64,000 nt of DNA, from assembly GCA_032871835.1 (NCBI GenBank), contig CM065301.1:30450405-30514404 (forward strand), written 5' to 3'. Each line of letters begins with the position of its first letter. Positions within the stretch are counted from its first letter, which is position 1. The notes below the pieces were generated by a model that worked only from the letters and a program-made list of their open reading frames with translations, had not been told where the DNA came from and did no database searches. The position numbers and the translations under genes were made by a program. The stretch comes from Dipteronia dyeriana (taxonomy: Eukaryota > Streptophyta > Magnoliopsida > Sapindales > Sapindaceae). Below are positions 48,610 through 60,089 of this stretch, piece by piece.

Positions 48610-49876
48610 TGGTGCGTTTGGCACGGAGATGTGACAGGACAAGGTGAGACGGGACAGGACGGGACAGGACGGGACGTATTATTCTGTATTGTGTTTGGAA
48701 GGTCTGGAACAGAACTGTTAGCTGTACTGTTATACGTTTGGTATGACTGGGACATGGCGGGACAAGAGGTACAAATGACCAGAGTACCCCTCTTGACATT
48801 TCTAATATTTATAACAATTTTATTAAATGTGAAAAAAAAACCTCCTATTTGGATCAAATTCATATTTTTTCATTAATTTGAAAAATATCAAATATTACTT
48901 GATTAAAAGTAATTAAAATTCATTTAATTCCACAAACTCTAATTAATTTTTTCGTCAGTGAAACTAATTAAACTAACTAAATTTTTCTTAACTGATTCTT
49001 CAATGAAATTAAATATTTCTTCATCGATTCTTCAATGAAAACCCTGCCAAACAACCAAAAATTATTGAAAACAACCAAAACTGATTGAAACAACCAAATT
49101 GCTCCAATTCAAACAATTCAAACAAATAAAAAACAAATCAAAAACTGATTGAAAACAACCATCATCGTCAACACCAAATCATCATCGGCAACAAATCAAA
49201 AATTTCTCCAAAAACTGAAACCCAGATCTCCAAAAATTGAAACCCAGATCGTCAACACCCCTCAATCAAACTGGAACCCATATCGCCAAACCCAGATCCC
49301 AAAAACTGAAACCCAAATCGTCAACATCTCTCAATCAACGTCAACACCAAACCCAGTTCCATCCACCCTTATAACCACCACCAAATTAAACAAACCCAAC
49401 CATCAACACCGAACCCAGCTTCAATCAACCCTAGAACCATCTTGGCGGCCTTGGTTCGGCGGTGTACGAGCGCACCGGTTCGGCTGCCCTGCTTTCAATC
49501 AACACCTCAGATCGCAGCCCTGGTTCGACGGGAGAGACTGAGATCTCTGCTCCTCGCCGTCGGCCAAAGAAAAGAGAATGGAGAGAGAGAGAAGCGTGAG
49601 CATGTAAGAGAGAATGAAGGGTTGAGTTTTATTTTATAATTGGTATTTTTATAATTTTTACAATATTTGAGGGCAAAAATGTCTTTTCCAGACTTGTCCC
49701 ATGCATGAGACAAATCTGGCCGAGGGTCTGAGGTGGGACAAGATTTTATGGTTTTTGTCCCACCTTGTCCCGTCCCGTCCCGTCCCGTCCCGTCCCGTCC
49801 CGTCCCATGCTAATGGCGTGCCAAACATGGGATAAGAGAAAGTTGTCCCATCATATTCCACGTACCAAACGCACCC
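48610..49876. mobile_element. PIF/Harbinger-like element with GGGAC minisatellite ends
   Basis: Ends are GGTGCGTTTGGCACG and, reversed, GGGTGCGTTTGGTACG. Both subterminal regions carry GGGACGGGACAGGAC-like runs (48640-48680) and their complement (49765-49806). The ORF at 49149-49541 translates AAACCCAGATC-type repeats and a GC-richer stretch (49440-49600) that could be captured host DNA. No transposase domain. Confidence 0.7.
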
Positions 49877-50752
49877 TAAAAGAAGAAAAGTGCAGTGGAA
49901 ACAAATTATTGATTTTTTCATTGTTTTATTTAATTTTCACGGAGCCCATTAGCAAGATTATTAACTATTTTATTTTCCTCTTTACATAAAACTATATTTT
50001 TAATATATCCATTACGAGATAATGATATTTTCATTTATCCACTTACCACGTGGAACAATAATAATAACAATAAATTATTTATATATATAGGTCATATCAA
50101 TTTAAATTTATAACTTAAATTTTTGATTTCAATATCTTACATATTGGATTAAATAACACATATATAAATACGTACGTGGTTGAGACGTTAAATCAAAAAT
50201 TAAATTAGAATTTTAACTTGATATACTTGACCATATATACATATATACATATTATATGAGTTTATCATTTAACTACGTTATATTATTTTTATTCTTATAA
50301 TATATTGTAAAATATGTTTTCAAAATAATTTCAATAAATACATATTACATTAATGAGCTTTTTTTAGTAGTAATGTTTTCAATTAGTTAAAAAAAAACAT
50401 GAAAAATCACTGATAAATTTTAAATTAATTTCAATTGATTTAATAAAATCAATTGAAAATGTTTATATTCTCTTAATTTTTTATAATAAAATCGATTTAA
50501 ATTAGTTTAACTATACACTACAACACTATATTGCTTTTACTCTGTGCTGAAAATATATCTTCAAAACAATTATATTGAATGCATATTATAATAATATATA
50601 TTTTTTATACTGCTGGTTTTAGTTTTACTATCGATGATTTTTCAGATCTTTAAAAATTTAAAATACAAAAATCAATCTCTTCAAAAGGAAATATATAAAA
50701 CTGAAAACTGAAAACTGAAAAAAAAAAAAAAAATTACGAACAAAATCCTTAA
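49877..50752. other. Intergenic DNA with one degraded hairpin MITE
   Basis: About 50092-50230 forms an imperfect hairpin related to 24214-24393. The rest is AT-rich with no gene. Confidence 0.5.
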
Positions 50753-51190
50753 CACTAATGTTTGGATTGGTGGAATATGAGATTAAGGAAAAGAAAAGAA
50801 AGTAATTTTTTAATGATTGTTGTTTGGATGGATGTGAATATAAAAGAAAGGAAAGGAAACCAATTTTATTTGGAGGGAAGAAATAAATGAATTCATTTTA
50901 TTCTATTTACGAAAATACCATTATTTTATCAATATGAATACCCAATATTAATAGGGTTAGTTTTTGGATATTGAAAAAAATCAATAATTCCGAATTCCTT
51001 TCCCATATTTTCCTCCCAAATTTGGATGAAAATCAAATTGGATGAAACAAAAATAAATTATTTTCCCATTTTCCTTCAATTTCCTTTCCTTTCTCTCTCA
51101 TTTAACAATCCAAACAAAATATTAGAAATTCATCCAAATCATATCCTTTTCTTTCTTTCATATTCCATCAAACCAAAACCAAATATAGTG
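50753..51190. mobile_element. Tourist-like MITE (438 bp)
   Basis: Termini CACTAATGTTTGGATTGGTG and, reversed, CACTATATTTGGTTTTGG, both leading into TGGAATATGA, form inverted repeats. TAA flanks each side (50750-50752 and 51191-51193). Confidence 0.75.
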
Positions 51191-51725
51191 TAAAATCTAA
51201 CCAATACTTGATCGAACACATCCACCATTCCTCCTTAAACATAAAGGTTTTTCTTTTAAAATGATTAAGCTTTAGGGGTAGTTTTGTAATTCGCTCCAAT
51301 TAATCAATCGATTAATTTAATAAAAATAAACCGAGTCACCATTAAACAAGAAGCAACTCACCAGAAACCAAACCAAACCAAACCCCACATGAAGAAAAAA
51401 GAATCTTAAAACTGCTTCTTAAGCATGCAAGGTGTACAAAGTTCCATGCTCGATTTCAAATTAAAAAAAAAAAGTTTCAATTTTTTTAGACGGGTACAAT
51501 GAGAGGAACCAAATCTTTGACTCTTGTTGTTTTGTTTGTCTGAAAAAAATATAAATCAAGTTTAGACACGTAATCTGCGGGAGCCAGCTTTAACGGACAT
51601 TTCTCCACGTTGATGTCTTTGTGTCTTTCTTTTATGGGTTCTAAAAGATGCAATTATTGGAAGCTAAAGTGAGTGGATGATAGATTGAATATTCAAAGAG
51701 TTCACAACAGCAATTTCTCATCTGG
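51191..51725 (+). promoter_or_regulatory. Promoter and 5' leader exon of the SINAT-like gene (inferred)
   Basis: The interval between the MITE and a strong GTAAGT donor at 51726 should hold the promoter and first untranslated exon. Upstream sequence such as the A-rich block at 51360-51420 and TATAAATC at about 51550 is compatible, but the transcription start is not determined. Leader introns are common in this gene family. Confidence 0.45.
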
Positions 51726-52038
51726 GTAAGTTTCAAAATTTCAAGCTGTGATTTTTACTCTTCTTTTTTTATGATGCCTTTCTTGTTGGTTGATCGAGTT
51801 CTTGGATTCAAATTCTCATCTGGGTGTTACTGTTTTCGATCGAATTTATTTTTCTTCTCTTTTCGTGATTCTATGCAACTTGATTTTTACTTCAAGAGTA
51901 GAATCTTGATTGATTTTCTAATTAGTTGATCTAGTTTCTGTGTTTTCTTTGTTTATTGATGTGATTTTGATTGGAAACTTCAATGAAGTTTGTGAGGAAA
52001 GGTAGTACAGGATAAGTTTTGTTCTGAAGTTTGTGCTA

Positions 52039-53080
52039 ATTTAGACAGGTGAATTCAACTGTGTAGAGCAATAGAAGTCATAATTTATGCTCTCTTATTT
52101 GTTTCTTATTATTCCTTGTAAGATTTTTCATTTGAAGTATGTTCTTTGTAAGCTTTTCATTTTATTTAAGTGGCTGCCATTGAAGTGAAATTTCATGCTA
52201 TCAGATTTTGAGTTGGGAGACACAGATCTTTTATGGTCCTACACAAGTATTGTCATTATTAAAAACACCCCCATGTTGATACCCCTACAGCATTCAATCA
52301 CCATAATCCAAAGACAGACTTGAATTCCATAAGAAGCATAGATAGCTACAGACTTTATTAGCATGTAACTACAGACTTAAACCGGTCACACTTATGGTAT
52401 GTAATCACTTGATCTGTCACGAAGGGTAGAGATTGAAAAATGAGGTAAAGTATTTAAAGAAAGCAATCCAACAGAATAAAGTAAATATTCCTTTTATGGA
52501 GAAAGGTGAAAGGACCATTCAAAGAGTTTGGAAATGAAAAAATATCAATGAGCAAGATGCGATACAGGGTGAGACTACTCTTTCATGGTCTAGGAACAGT
52601 GACAGATGATTGTATATTGGTTCCTACACAGGTAGTCATTATTCAAAACACTCCCATGTTGATAACCCTACGATATTCAGTCACCATAACCAAAAGATAA
52701 ACCAATGAATTCCATAAGAAGCATAGATAGAAACATACTTTATTACTACAGATCATTGATTTCAACCAATCAAGGCAATGTCGGGTAATTAATTCAGAAC
52801 ATGAATTGAACAGCTCAGAATACCAGAACAGATATGTCTCCCAAATCAAAACCTGAAATAGCATGAAATTTCAGTTCAATGGCAATCACTAATTTAGATA
52901 GGTGAATTCAGTTGTGTAGAGCAGTAGAAGTCATAATTTATATACTCTTCTTTGTTTCTTATTGTACCTTGTAAGTTTTTTCATTTGAAGTGTGTTCTTT
53001 GTTAGCTTTTCATTTCATAGTAGTGGTTGTCATTGAACTGAAATGGTTTTAAGTTGGGAGACATAGATCTTTTTTGGTAT
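52039..53080. repeat. Direct duplications in the leader intron
   Basis: The block 52039-52230 (containing GGTGAATTCAACTGTGTAGAG) recurs at 52890-53080. The block 52262-52375 (with CCCATGTTGATA and CATAAGAAGCATAGATAG) recurs at 52636-52750. They show that the intron grew by successive duplications. Confidence 0.8.
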
Positions 53081-53506
53081 TCGGAGATGTTCATTTCATA
53101 TTCTGAAATTTCATTGGCTTGATTGGTTGAAATCAATGATATGTAGTTGCATGTTAATAAAGTCTCTTTCTATCTATGCTGCTTATAGAATTCAATTGTT
53201 TGTCATTTGCTTATGGTGACTGAATATTGTAGGGTTATCAACATGGGAGTGTTGTGAATAATGACTCTGTATGGAGACCATATACAAGCATTTGTCACTG
53301 TTCCTGGACCATAGAAAAGCAGTCTCACCCTTTATAGCATCTTTCTCATTGATATTTTTCTTTTTTCAAACTCTTTAAATGACCTTTTTCGCTTTTCTAC
53401 ATAAAAGGAATTTTAACTTTGTTTCGTTTTCTTGCTTTGTTCAAATACTTTACCTTTTTTTTTTAATCTCTACCCTTTGTGACAGATCAAGTGATTACAT
53501 ACCATA
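52394..53506. repeat. Long inverted repeat, ~0.5-kb arms, in the leader intron
   Basis: Arm 52394-52892 is the imperfect reverse complement of 53026-53506, with a ~133-bp spacer. Matching landmarks: GTAATCACTTGATCTGTCAC with GTGACAGATCAAGTGATTAC at the outer end; ACTCCCATGTTGATAACCCTA with AGGGTTATCAACATGGGAGT in the middle; and ATTTCAGTTCAATGGCAA with TTGTCATTGAACTGAAAT at the inner end. In a pre-mRNA this could fold into a long stem. Confidence 0.85.
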
Positions 53507-53702
53507 CTGTAATATAATAAACAATAGGATCATTTAAACCGGTTTTTTTTTTCCTGTGAATTAGAGATTTTGCAGGATGTTTATTTTTTAATGTCTGTCA
53601 TCCTATTTTTCACAGGGTAAATCCACTTATGAATATTATTCTATTGATCTGATTTGGAGACGAAGAGAAACGTTATAGCATTGGCATTTAAGGGACGAAA
53701 GT

Positions 53703-56406
53703 ATGGCTCCAGGAGGAGGAATCTGCAAGGAAATCATTGAGTCTCGCATTGCATTTGCAGATTATGAGACGACAACTTCCAATGTAGAGTTGAGGGGTTC
53801 CCCATGTAGAAAAGCCACAACTGGTTTTGGTGGGAATACAACATCAACTAATGATGTGCACGAGCTACTTGAGTGCCCTGTTTGCATGAATTTAATGTAC
53901 CCGCCAATTTATCAGGTACATCCTTTTGCTTACTAAAATTCAAAACAACAAAACATTTGGACATTTCCAATGTTTGCAAGCATTATGTCAAAATCAATTA
54001 ATAAACAAAGTTCCTAAAATTGGCATTAATTGGCATGGAGAGGAATCGTACGAAGTAACGTAGAAGGGAGATGTCATACGAAGTAAAACAATTTAAAATT
54101 TGTTAACTACTTGGAGTAATTATATTGTGCTAATTTACCAAAGCTAAAGTAACATATTGAGCATTATGTCAAAATCAATAAATGGACAAAGTTCCTAAAA
54201 TTGGCATTAATTGGCATGGAGAGGAATCGTACGAAGTAACGTAGAAGAGAGATGTCATACGAAGTAAAACAATTTAAAATTTGTTAACTGCTTGGAGTAA
54301 TTATATTGTGCTAATTTACCAAAGCTAAAGTAACATATTGTAGAAATTTCTGAGTTGTGATTGTTAATTTTTTGGAAATGCTGTTCTTCTTTTACTCTGA
54401 TTTGCTACTCAACTTTGTCAGACTATCCTTACTAATATCGATGAACATACATTTTCCCACAGCCTTTAGTGAACAAAGTTCCATATTTCACATCTACCCC
54501 AATTTGAGAGTTATTGAATTATGACATTTCACCATACATGCATAAGTAGTAATTGTAACACAAATAGCAAACTTAATCTTCTTGTAGTGATAAGTTCTCT
54601 GATTTTCTATGGTAGTGTCCAAATGGCCACACTGTGTGCTCAAATTGCAAGGCCAGAGTACGCAACTCTTGTCCAACTTGCCGCCATGATCTTGGAAATA
54701 TAAGGTGCTTGGCTCTGGAGAAAGTAGCTGAGTCACTGGAACTTCCTTGCAGATATCAGATTTTGGGCTGTCATGATATATTCCCGTATTACAGCAAGCT
54801 AAAGCATGAAAAGAACTGTAAATATCGACCATACAATTGCCCCTATGCTGGCGCTGAATGTTCTGTCACTGGTGATATCCCATCCCTTGTCGTGCACCTC
54901 AAGAATGATCACAAAGTTGACATGCATGATGGGAGTACTTTCAACCACAGATATGTGAAAGCCAATGCCCAAGAAGTTGAAAACGCTACGTGGATGTTAA
55001 CTGTAAGATCTCTCTCTCTCTCTCCATAAATCATATATTCTATGATTTTGCCTATTGAAATCTGAATTGTATACACAAATCAATTGACCAGACATATAAA
55101 TCCATTTCTCTCACTGTTTATTTAACAAATCGTGAATAATTCACTAATCTTGATTATTGAACCATCAATTCTGACATAAGTTTAAAATGAAACTACATTT
55201 GTGTTATAACTTCTGTCGTTCTTTCAATCAAATCGCTCTTGAGCTTTTAAACTCATCATGAGATATATTTGTTCCATTCAAATTATAAAAGGGAAGTGAA
55301 CATCTTTAGACAGGTCTTGGTATTATATTTCATTTCGTCCATATTCAATTGGGGCTGCTTATTTAGTTTACTGCAAATTCCGCATATAGAAAAGTTGAAA
55401 TATCAATCGAAGAGGTGAACTTTATTTAAGCTGATATGTATGACCTTTTGCAGTAGTGTCCACCACTCAACCCAATAGGCGGCCATCCTATGATTGAACG
55501 GTTTAGACCTTTCAACTTGCATGTATTTGACATGCAATGAAATTGATCCTCTACTACAACCAGCATTGCAATGTTCTTTCAACATGTTAGTTATGTTGAA
55601 GGTTAATTATCCTAGAATTCCATCTCTGTTTCCTCCCTGTTGAAGGAAATTTGTTTCGAGTCTGCATGATTTCTGGCATAGAGTTTATTTTTATCTCCTT
55701 CCCCGCATCACTAACTGTCAACAGGTTGTGCCCAAGATGCAACTCGAAATCGAAAATAGTAAAAATTTAATAGAACAAATTGAGTTTGGATCTGGTACCG
55801 AGGGGTTTCCATTTCCTTAACATGGATTCAAAAGTAAATAGCTTTTGTAAACTCTTGTTATTTCAAAAAAATTATGAGAGGGAAATAAAGGAAATGCTTA
55901 GAAATGATTCTCTTTTCTTGTTTAGCATTTCCATATATTTTCTGGTTTTACACCATGATTTCTGAAAAACAGATAGTAGTGAGTGAGTGCGCTTGTGATG
56001 GTAGAGAGTTTTGTCAAGTTCCATTTTTGTTTATTAAGCCAAATCCATTTACAAATGCTAAAACTACTCAGATCTGGTGGTGCAGGTTTTTAATTGTTTT
56101 GGCAGGCAATTCTGTCTGCACTTTGAAGCTTTTCACCTTGGATCAGCACCCGTCTACATGGCCTTCCTGCGATTCATGGGTGACGAAGATGAGGCAAGAC
56201 AGTTTAGTTACACCTTGGAAGTTGGCGGAAATGGCAGAAAACTGACATGGCAAGGGATACCCAGAAGTATCCGCGATAGCCATAGGAAGGTTCGAGATAG
56301 TCAAGATGGACTAATCATTCAAAGAAACTTGGCACTTTTCTTTTCCGGTGGTGATAAACAAGAACTGAAGCTGAAAGTAGCCGGCCGTATATGGAAAGAA
56401 CAGTGA
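53703..56406 (+). CDS. SINAT2: SINAT2-like RING-type E3 ubiquitin ligase (3 coding exons)
   Basis: Exons are 53703-53915, 54616-55002 and 56086-56406, all phase 0, giving 306 residues, the usual SINAT length (about 305-310). All splice sites are GT-AG. An N-terminal MAPGGG start as in SINAT1/2 precedes a C3HC4 RING (C58, C61, C72, H76, C79, C82, C90, C93). The SINA zinc fingers follow (C116, C123, H135, C139; C146, C153, H165, H170), then the TRAF-like substrate-binding domain (about 175-305) with VFNCFGRQFCLHFEAF and a GRIWKEQ end. SINAT proteins act with E2 enzymes to ubiquitinate targets; known plant roles include brassinosteroid, autophagy and stress signalling. All metal ligands are intact, so it should be functional. 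SINAT1 is the alternative assignment. Confidence 0.93.
53980..54340 (+). repeat. Tandem duplication (181 bp x 2) in SINAT intron 1
   Basis: Two near-identical units begin GCATTATGTCAAAATCAAT at 53980 and 54161 and end AACATATTG at 54160 and 54340. They differ at only a few bases, so the duplication is recent. It lies wholly within the intron and does not touch splice sites. Confidence 0.92.
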
Positions 56407-56474
56407 AAGACAAACCAGAAACTACATCATAGATTATTCTGTACTAGAAAATTTGCATCGGATATATGAGAGTC

Positions 56475-56480
56475 GAATAA
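56475..56480 (+). terminator. Polyadenylation signal-like AATAAA of the SINAT-like gene
   Basis: AATAAA lies 69 bp after the stop codon in AT-rich DNA. It is a plausible near-upstream element for 3' processing. Confidence 0.45.
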
Positions 56481-56986
56481 AAAAAATAGGCCGGTATATA
56501 CTAAACAACTTTTAACTTATGTACTTCTCTGTAAATTGTAGATATTGATCAATATCACTTTATTTTAACTTAACTGATCTATTTGCTGAGGATATCTACC
56601 TTTCATTCACAGTGATGTTGATTTTCTCCTTCTCATACTCATGTTCAAGTTCCGAGGTTAGGTCTGTGCATTTTAATGTATCAGACAATAGCAAATCCAA
56701 TACCCTGTCCCGTGTAGAAACTATCATGTAAGCACAATTTGCATGTACCCTCTTTTAAATTAGTGGTCGGAGGTTTGATTCTCCTTGTATATATTTAACC
56801 AGTATGTGGCGGGTTCGAGCTGTGCATAAATACCGTAAATATATGACTGTTCCAAAAATTTAAAGTACAGTGTACACTTTTGTTTAAACGATGCACCACA
56901 AGGTCCACAATACGTTATACGTCCATCAGATCATGACATGAAACGATGTTGTTTTACTCCAAGACTGGCCTTTTGAATAGGTCACT

Positions 56987-57000
56987 AAAACCCTAAACCC
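56987..57000 (+). promoter_or_regulatory. Telo-box directly before the GTPase start codon
   Basis: AAAACCCTAAACCCTG runs into the ATG at 57003. AAACCCTAA (telo-box) is known to be enriched near the 5' ends of plant genes for ribosomal proteins and translation factors. Here it is two overlapping repeats. Confidence 0.65.
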
Positions 57001-57002
57001 TG

Positions 57003-60000
57003 ATGTACGCTCAAAAAAGTATAGAAGAAATGCTGTTGAGAGCCAGAAATCTATCTCAATCGAAACTGAAACCCATTGTTTCTCAATCTCTAACCAGAAT
57101 CACAAAACCCCATCTTCAAAACCCAACAAATTCAACTTCACAGCTGTTGTCAACAACAAAAACATCGCTCTTCTTCACTTCCTTTTTCTCTTCACAACCC
57201 ACAAGCTCACCACCACCACCACCTTCTTCTTCATGTTTGGCCATAACCAGAGATGGAAATTACGACGATGCCACGCCAAAGAACGCCGTCTGTCCCGGCT
57301 GCGGGGTCCATATGCAAGACAAAAACCCGAAAAAGCCGGGTTATTTCACCAAACCCACCACCCAAAATCCACACGCTCTCAGAAATGCCCATCTTGTTCC
57401 AGTTTCAACAGAATTGGAGTTGTCGAATTCCGTCAAACAGGGTGGATTCGTTTTCGAACCCGAAAACTCGGACAACCCAGATGTTCAATTCGTTAAAAAA
57501 CCCGAAAGGCCGGTGGTTTGCGCAAGGTGTCATGCTCTCAGACACTACGGGAAGGTGAAGGATCCGACGGTGGAGAATCTGTTGCCGGATTTTGACTTCG
57601 ATCACACGGTTGGGAGGAAGTTGATGTCCGCTTCAGTGACGAGGTCGGTTGTGCTGATGGTGGTGGATGCATCCGATTTTGACGGGTCGTTTCCGAGGAA
57701 GGTTGCGAGGATCGTGTCGGAGACAATCGAAGATAACAAGATTGCTTGGAAGGAAGGTAAATCCGGTAATGTTCCTAGAGTAGTTTTAGTAGTTACCAAG
57801 ATTGATTTATTGCCTACTTCGTTATCACCTACTAGGTTCGAACATTGGGTGAGACAGAGAGCTAGAGAGGGTGGTATTAATAGAATTACTAAGTTACATT
57901 TTGTTAGTGCTGTGAAAAACTGGGGCTTGAAGTGTCTTATGGATGATGTTGTCGATTTGGCGGGAAAAAGAGGGAATGTATGGGCGATAGGGGCACAAAA
58001 TGCAGGGAAGAGTACGTTGTTGAATGCCATTGCCAAGTGTGTTGGTGGTGGTACAGGAAGAGGAGGAGGAGAGGAAGGGAAGAAGGTTGTAAGTCATTTG
58101 ACGGAGGCACCTGTGCCTGGGACTACGCTTGGGATTGTGAAAGTGGAAGGAGTTTTTCCCTCTCAGGCGAAGTTGTTTGACACGCCCGGGTTGTTGCATC
58201 CCCATCAGATTACCACTAGGTTGACTAGAGAGGAGCAGAAGCTTGTTAGTGTTACCAAGGAGTTGAAGCCGAGAACGTATAGGATCAAGGTTAGTATGTG
58301 CTTGGATAATGGTTTTGGTTGACAATATATAAAATGACTAACATGATAAAGTTGTGATCTTTTTTCCTTTTTGGAAATATGTGTTCAAGTGCTTTCATTT
58401 AGTGATGAATAAATTAAATGATTTTATTGATTATATGATCGGAAGATTCTTTTACTTTAAACAACTGATACATTTTAATATGTTTTTGGGGTGGATTGAA
58501 CTGTATAGTAGGGATTCAAGAGCTACACTCAATTAATATTTTCCAAGTTTTTGTAGTTGGGAATTGAGTTTTCAGATTTTAATGTTCTGGCAGCAATGAA
58601 GTCTATTCTAAATAATTAACGGTGGTTTTTATTTTGTTGCATTGTTCACTCTTAAAGGCACTTTTCTTTAGAGTGTAGACAGCAGCGAGACATGAAATTA
58701 GAATTTCACTATAATTTTATTTGCAAGACTTAGTCAATGTCAAATCCATCCGTAGGATTCCAGTGATCATTTTTTTAAATTCATCAAGAAATTATTTATT
58801 ATTTAGATGCTTACTTTTCTATAATACTATTATATACTAGTTTGTGCGGTCATGGAGTTTGATTCAACCCAGGAAGGATATATATATATATATATATATT
58901 CTGGTTTATAAGTTTTCTACGACCTAGTTAATAAGATCCGTGTACGTGGTTCGATGTTCTTATTTAAGTAAGATAGTGTTTCTGATTGCTTACGCAATGT
59001 AAGATTTTGGGTGATAATTTTTTATCTCCATTAAATGTTTATCTCATCTTAGCATCATTTGTTTGTGGCAGGCAGGTTATTCAGTCCACATTGCTGGGCT
59101 CATGAGGCTGGATGTTGAAGAATTATCGGTAGATTCTGTTTATATTACTGTATGGGCATCACCTTACCTTCCACTGCACATGGGGAAAACAGAAAGTGTC
59201 CACACGATGCTAGAAGCTCATTTTGGTCGTCAGTTGCAGGTACATTTTTTTTTTCTAGTTCAATTGATGTTAGTTTTGTTCATTTTACAGAACTGTAACT
59301 AGTTGAGTCTTGTATGAGTATATGAACTTTTATAAACACCACCTGCCTGCTTCTCTGGCTTCTAAGCGGGATCTCATGGATGTATGTGTAGTTCATAAGC
59401 ATAAAAAGCTTGACAATGATTACATTGTCACTCTAAATGGTTCATTTTTTGTTCTTTGAGCCTTGAATCATATTTTCGCAATCCAATAATGAAGTTTTTG
59501 GCTTTGGCATGACTATATATGCCTGACTGACAGTGTTTATCATTGTCTTCTAATCTCTGTGTTTTTTATTTTTATTTTTTACTTCCAATATTTTTGAAAG
59601 TTTTTTTATTCTTAAATGAAGTAATGGCATTGCGATGATGAAGATTTTGGTTTTACAATTATATAAATTTAACACCATCTCCATTGGTTCTTGCCTTAGC
59701 CACCAATCGGAGTGAAACGAGTCAAAGAGCTAGGAAAATGGGTGAGAAAGGAATTTAAGGTCTCAGGCAACAGTTGGGATTCAAGTTCTGTAGATATTGC
59801 TGCTGCAGGACTTGGTTGGTTTGCTGTTGGACTTAAAGGCGAGGCAGTATTAGGAGCTTGGAGCTATGAAGGAGTTGACATTGTCGTCCGCAATTCCTTA
59901 CTTCCTCATAGATCCCCTTTGTTTGAAGTTACAGGATTTACAGTCTCAAAAATAGTCTCCAAAGCCGACCAAGCTCTTAACAAGGCCAAGCGGCAAAGTG

Positions 60001-60089
60001 AAGGTAAGAGGAAACAGAAAGACCCAGAAGAAACAATACCTGCTGAATCATCATTATTAACAGCTGGTTCAGGATCAAGTTCATGCTAA
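57003..60089 (+). CDS. YqeH/BPG2-like circularly permuted GTPase, organellar
   Basis: Exons 57003-58289, 59072-59239 and 59700-60089 (all phase 0, GT-AG) give 614 residues. The N-terminus (1-80) is Ser/Thr/Leu/Arg-rich and poor in acids, as in a plastid or mitochondrial transit peptide. A CxxC pair (97-100 and 173-176) forms the YqeH-type zinc site. The GTPase motifs are permuted: G4 TKID (265-268), G5 SAVK (302-305), G1 GAQNAGKS (330-337), G2 around GTT (373-375), G3 DTPG (393-396). The C-terminal region (430-614) ends in a lysine-rich, low-complexity tail. It resembles the Arabidopsis At4g10620/At4g10650 group, paralogues of BPG2. Relatives assist small-subunit ribosome assembly in organelles. 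All GTPase motifs are intact. Confidence 0.92.
58290..59071 (+). other. Intron 1 of the GTPase gene
   Basis: Donor GTTAGT follows AGGATCAAG and acceptor TTTGTGGCAG ends at 59071. The 782-bp intron has a (TA)n tract at about 58880-58900 and no other feature. Confidence 0.8.

Larger units (their letters stand above)
51726..53615 (+). other. Predicted 5' UTR intron of the SINAT-like gene
   Basis: The donor GTAAGTTTC follows TCATCTGG at 51725. The acceptor TTTTTCACAG ends at 53615, 87 bp before the ATG. The intron is ~1.9 kb and contains the direct and inverted repeats listed below. It is a prediction from splice signals only. Confidence 0.55.
56407..57002 (+). promoter_or_regulatory. Intergenic region between the two genes
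   Basis: Only 596 bp separate the SINAT stop from the GTPase start, so this holds the 3' UTR of the first gene and the promoter of the second. No clear TATA box was identified; the telo-box at its end is listed separately. Confidence 0.6.

Noticed and set aside
49149..49541. 130-codon ORF inside the Harbinger-like element
   Set aside because: It arises largely from AAACCCAGATC-type short repeats and has no recognised domain.
54521..54703. Alternative start of the SINAT protein in intron 1
   Set aside because: The exon 1/exon 2 join at 53915/54616 restores a complete RING with all eight ligands.
57602..58325. Long antisense ORFs opposite the GTPase exon
   Set aside because: They are shadows of a conserved sense exon with clear GTPase motifs.
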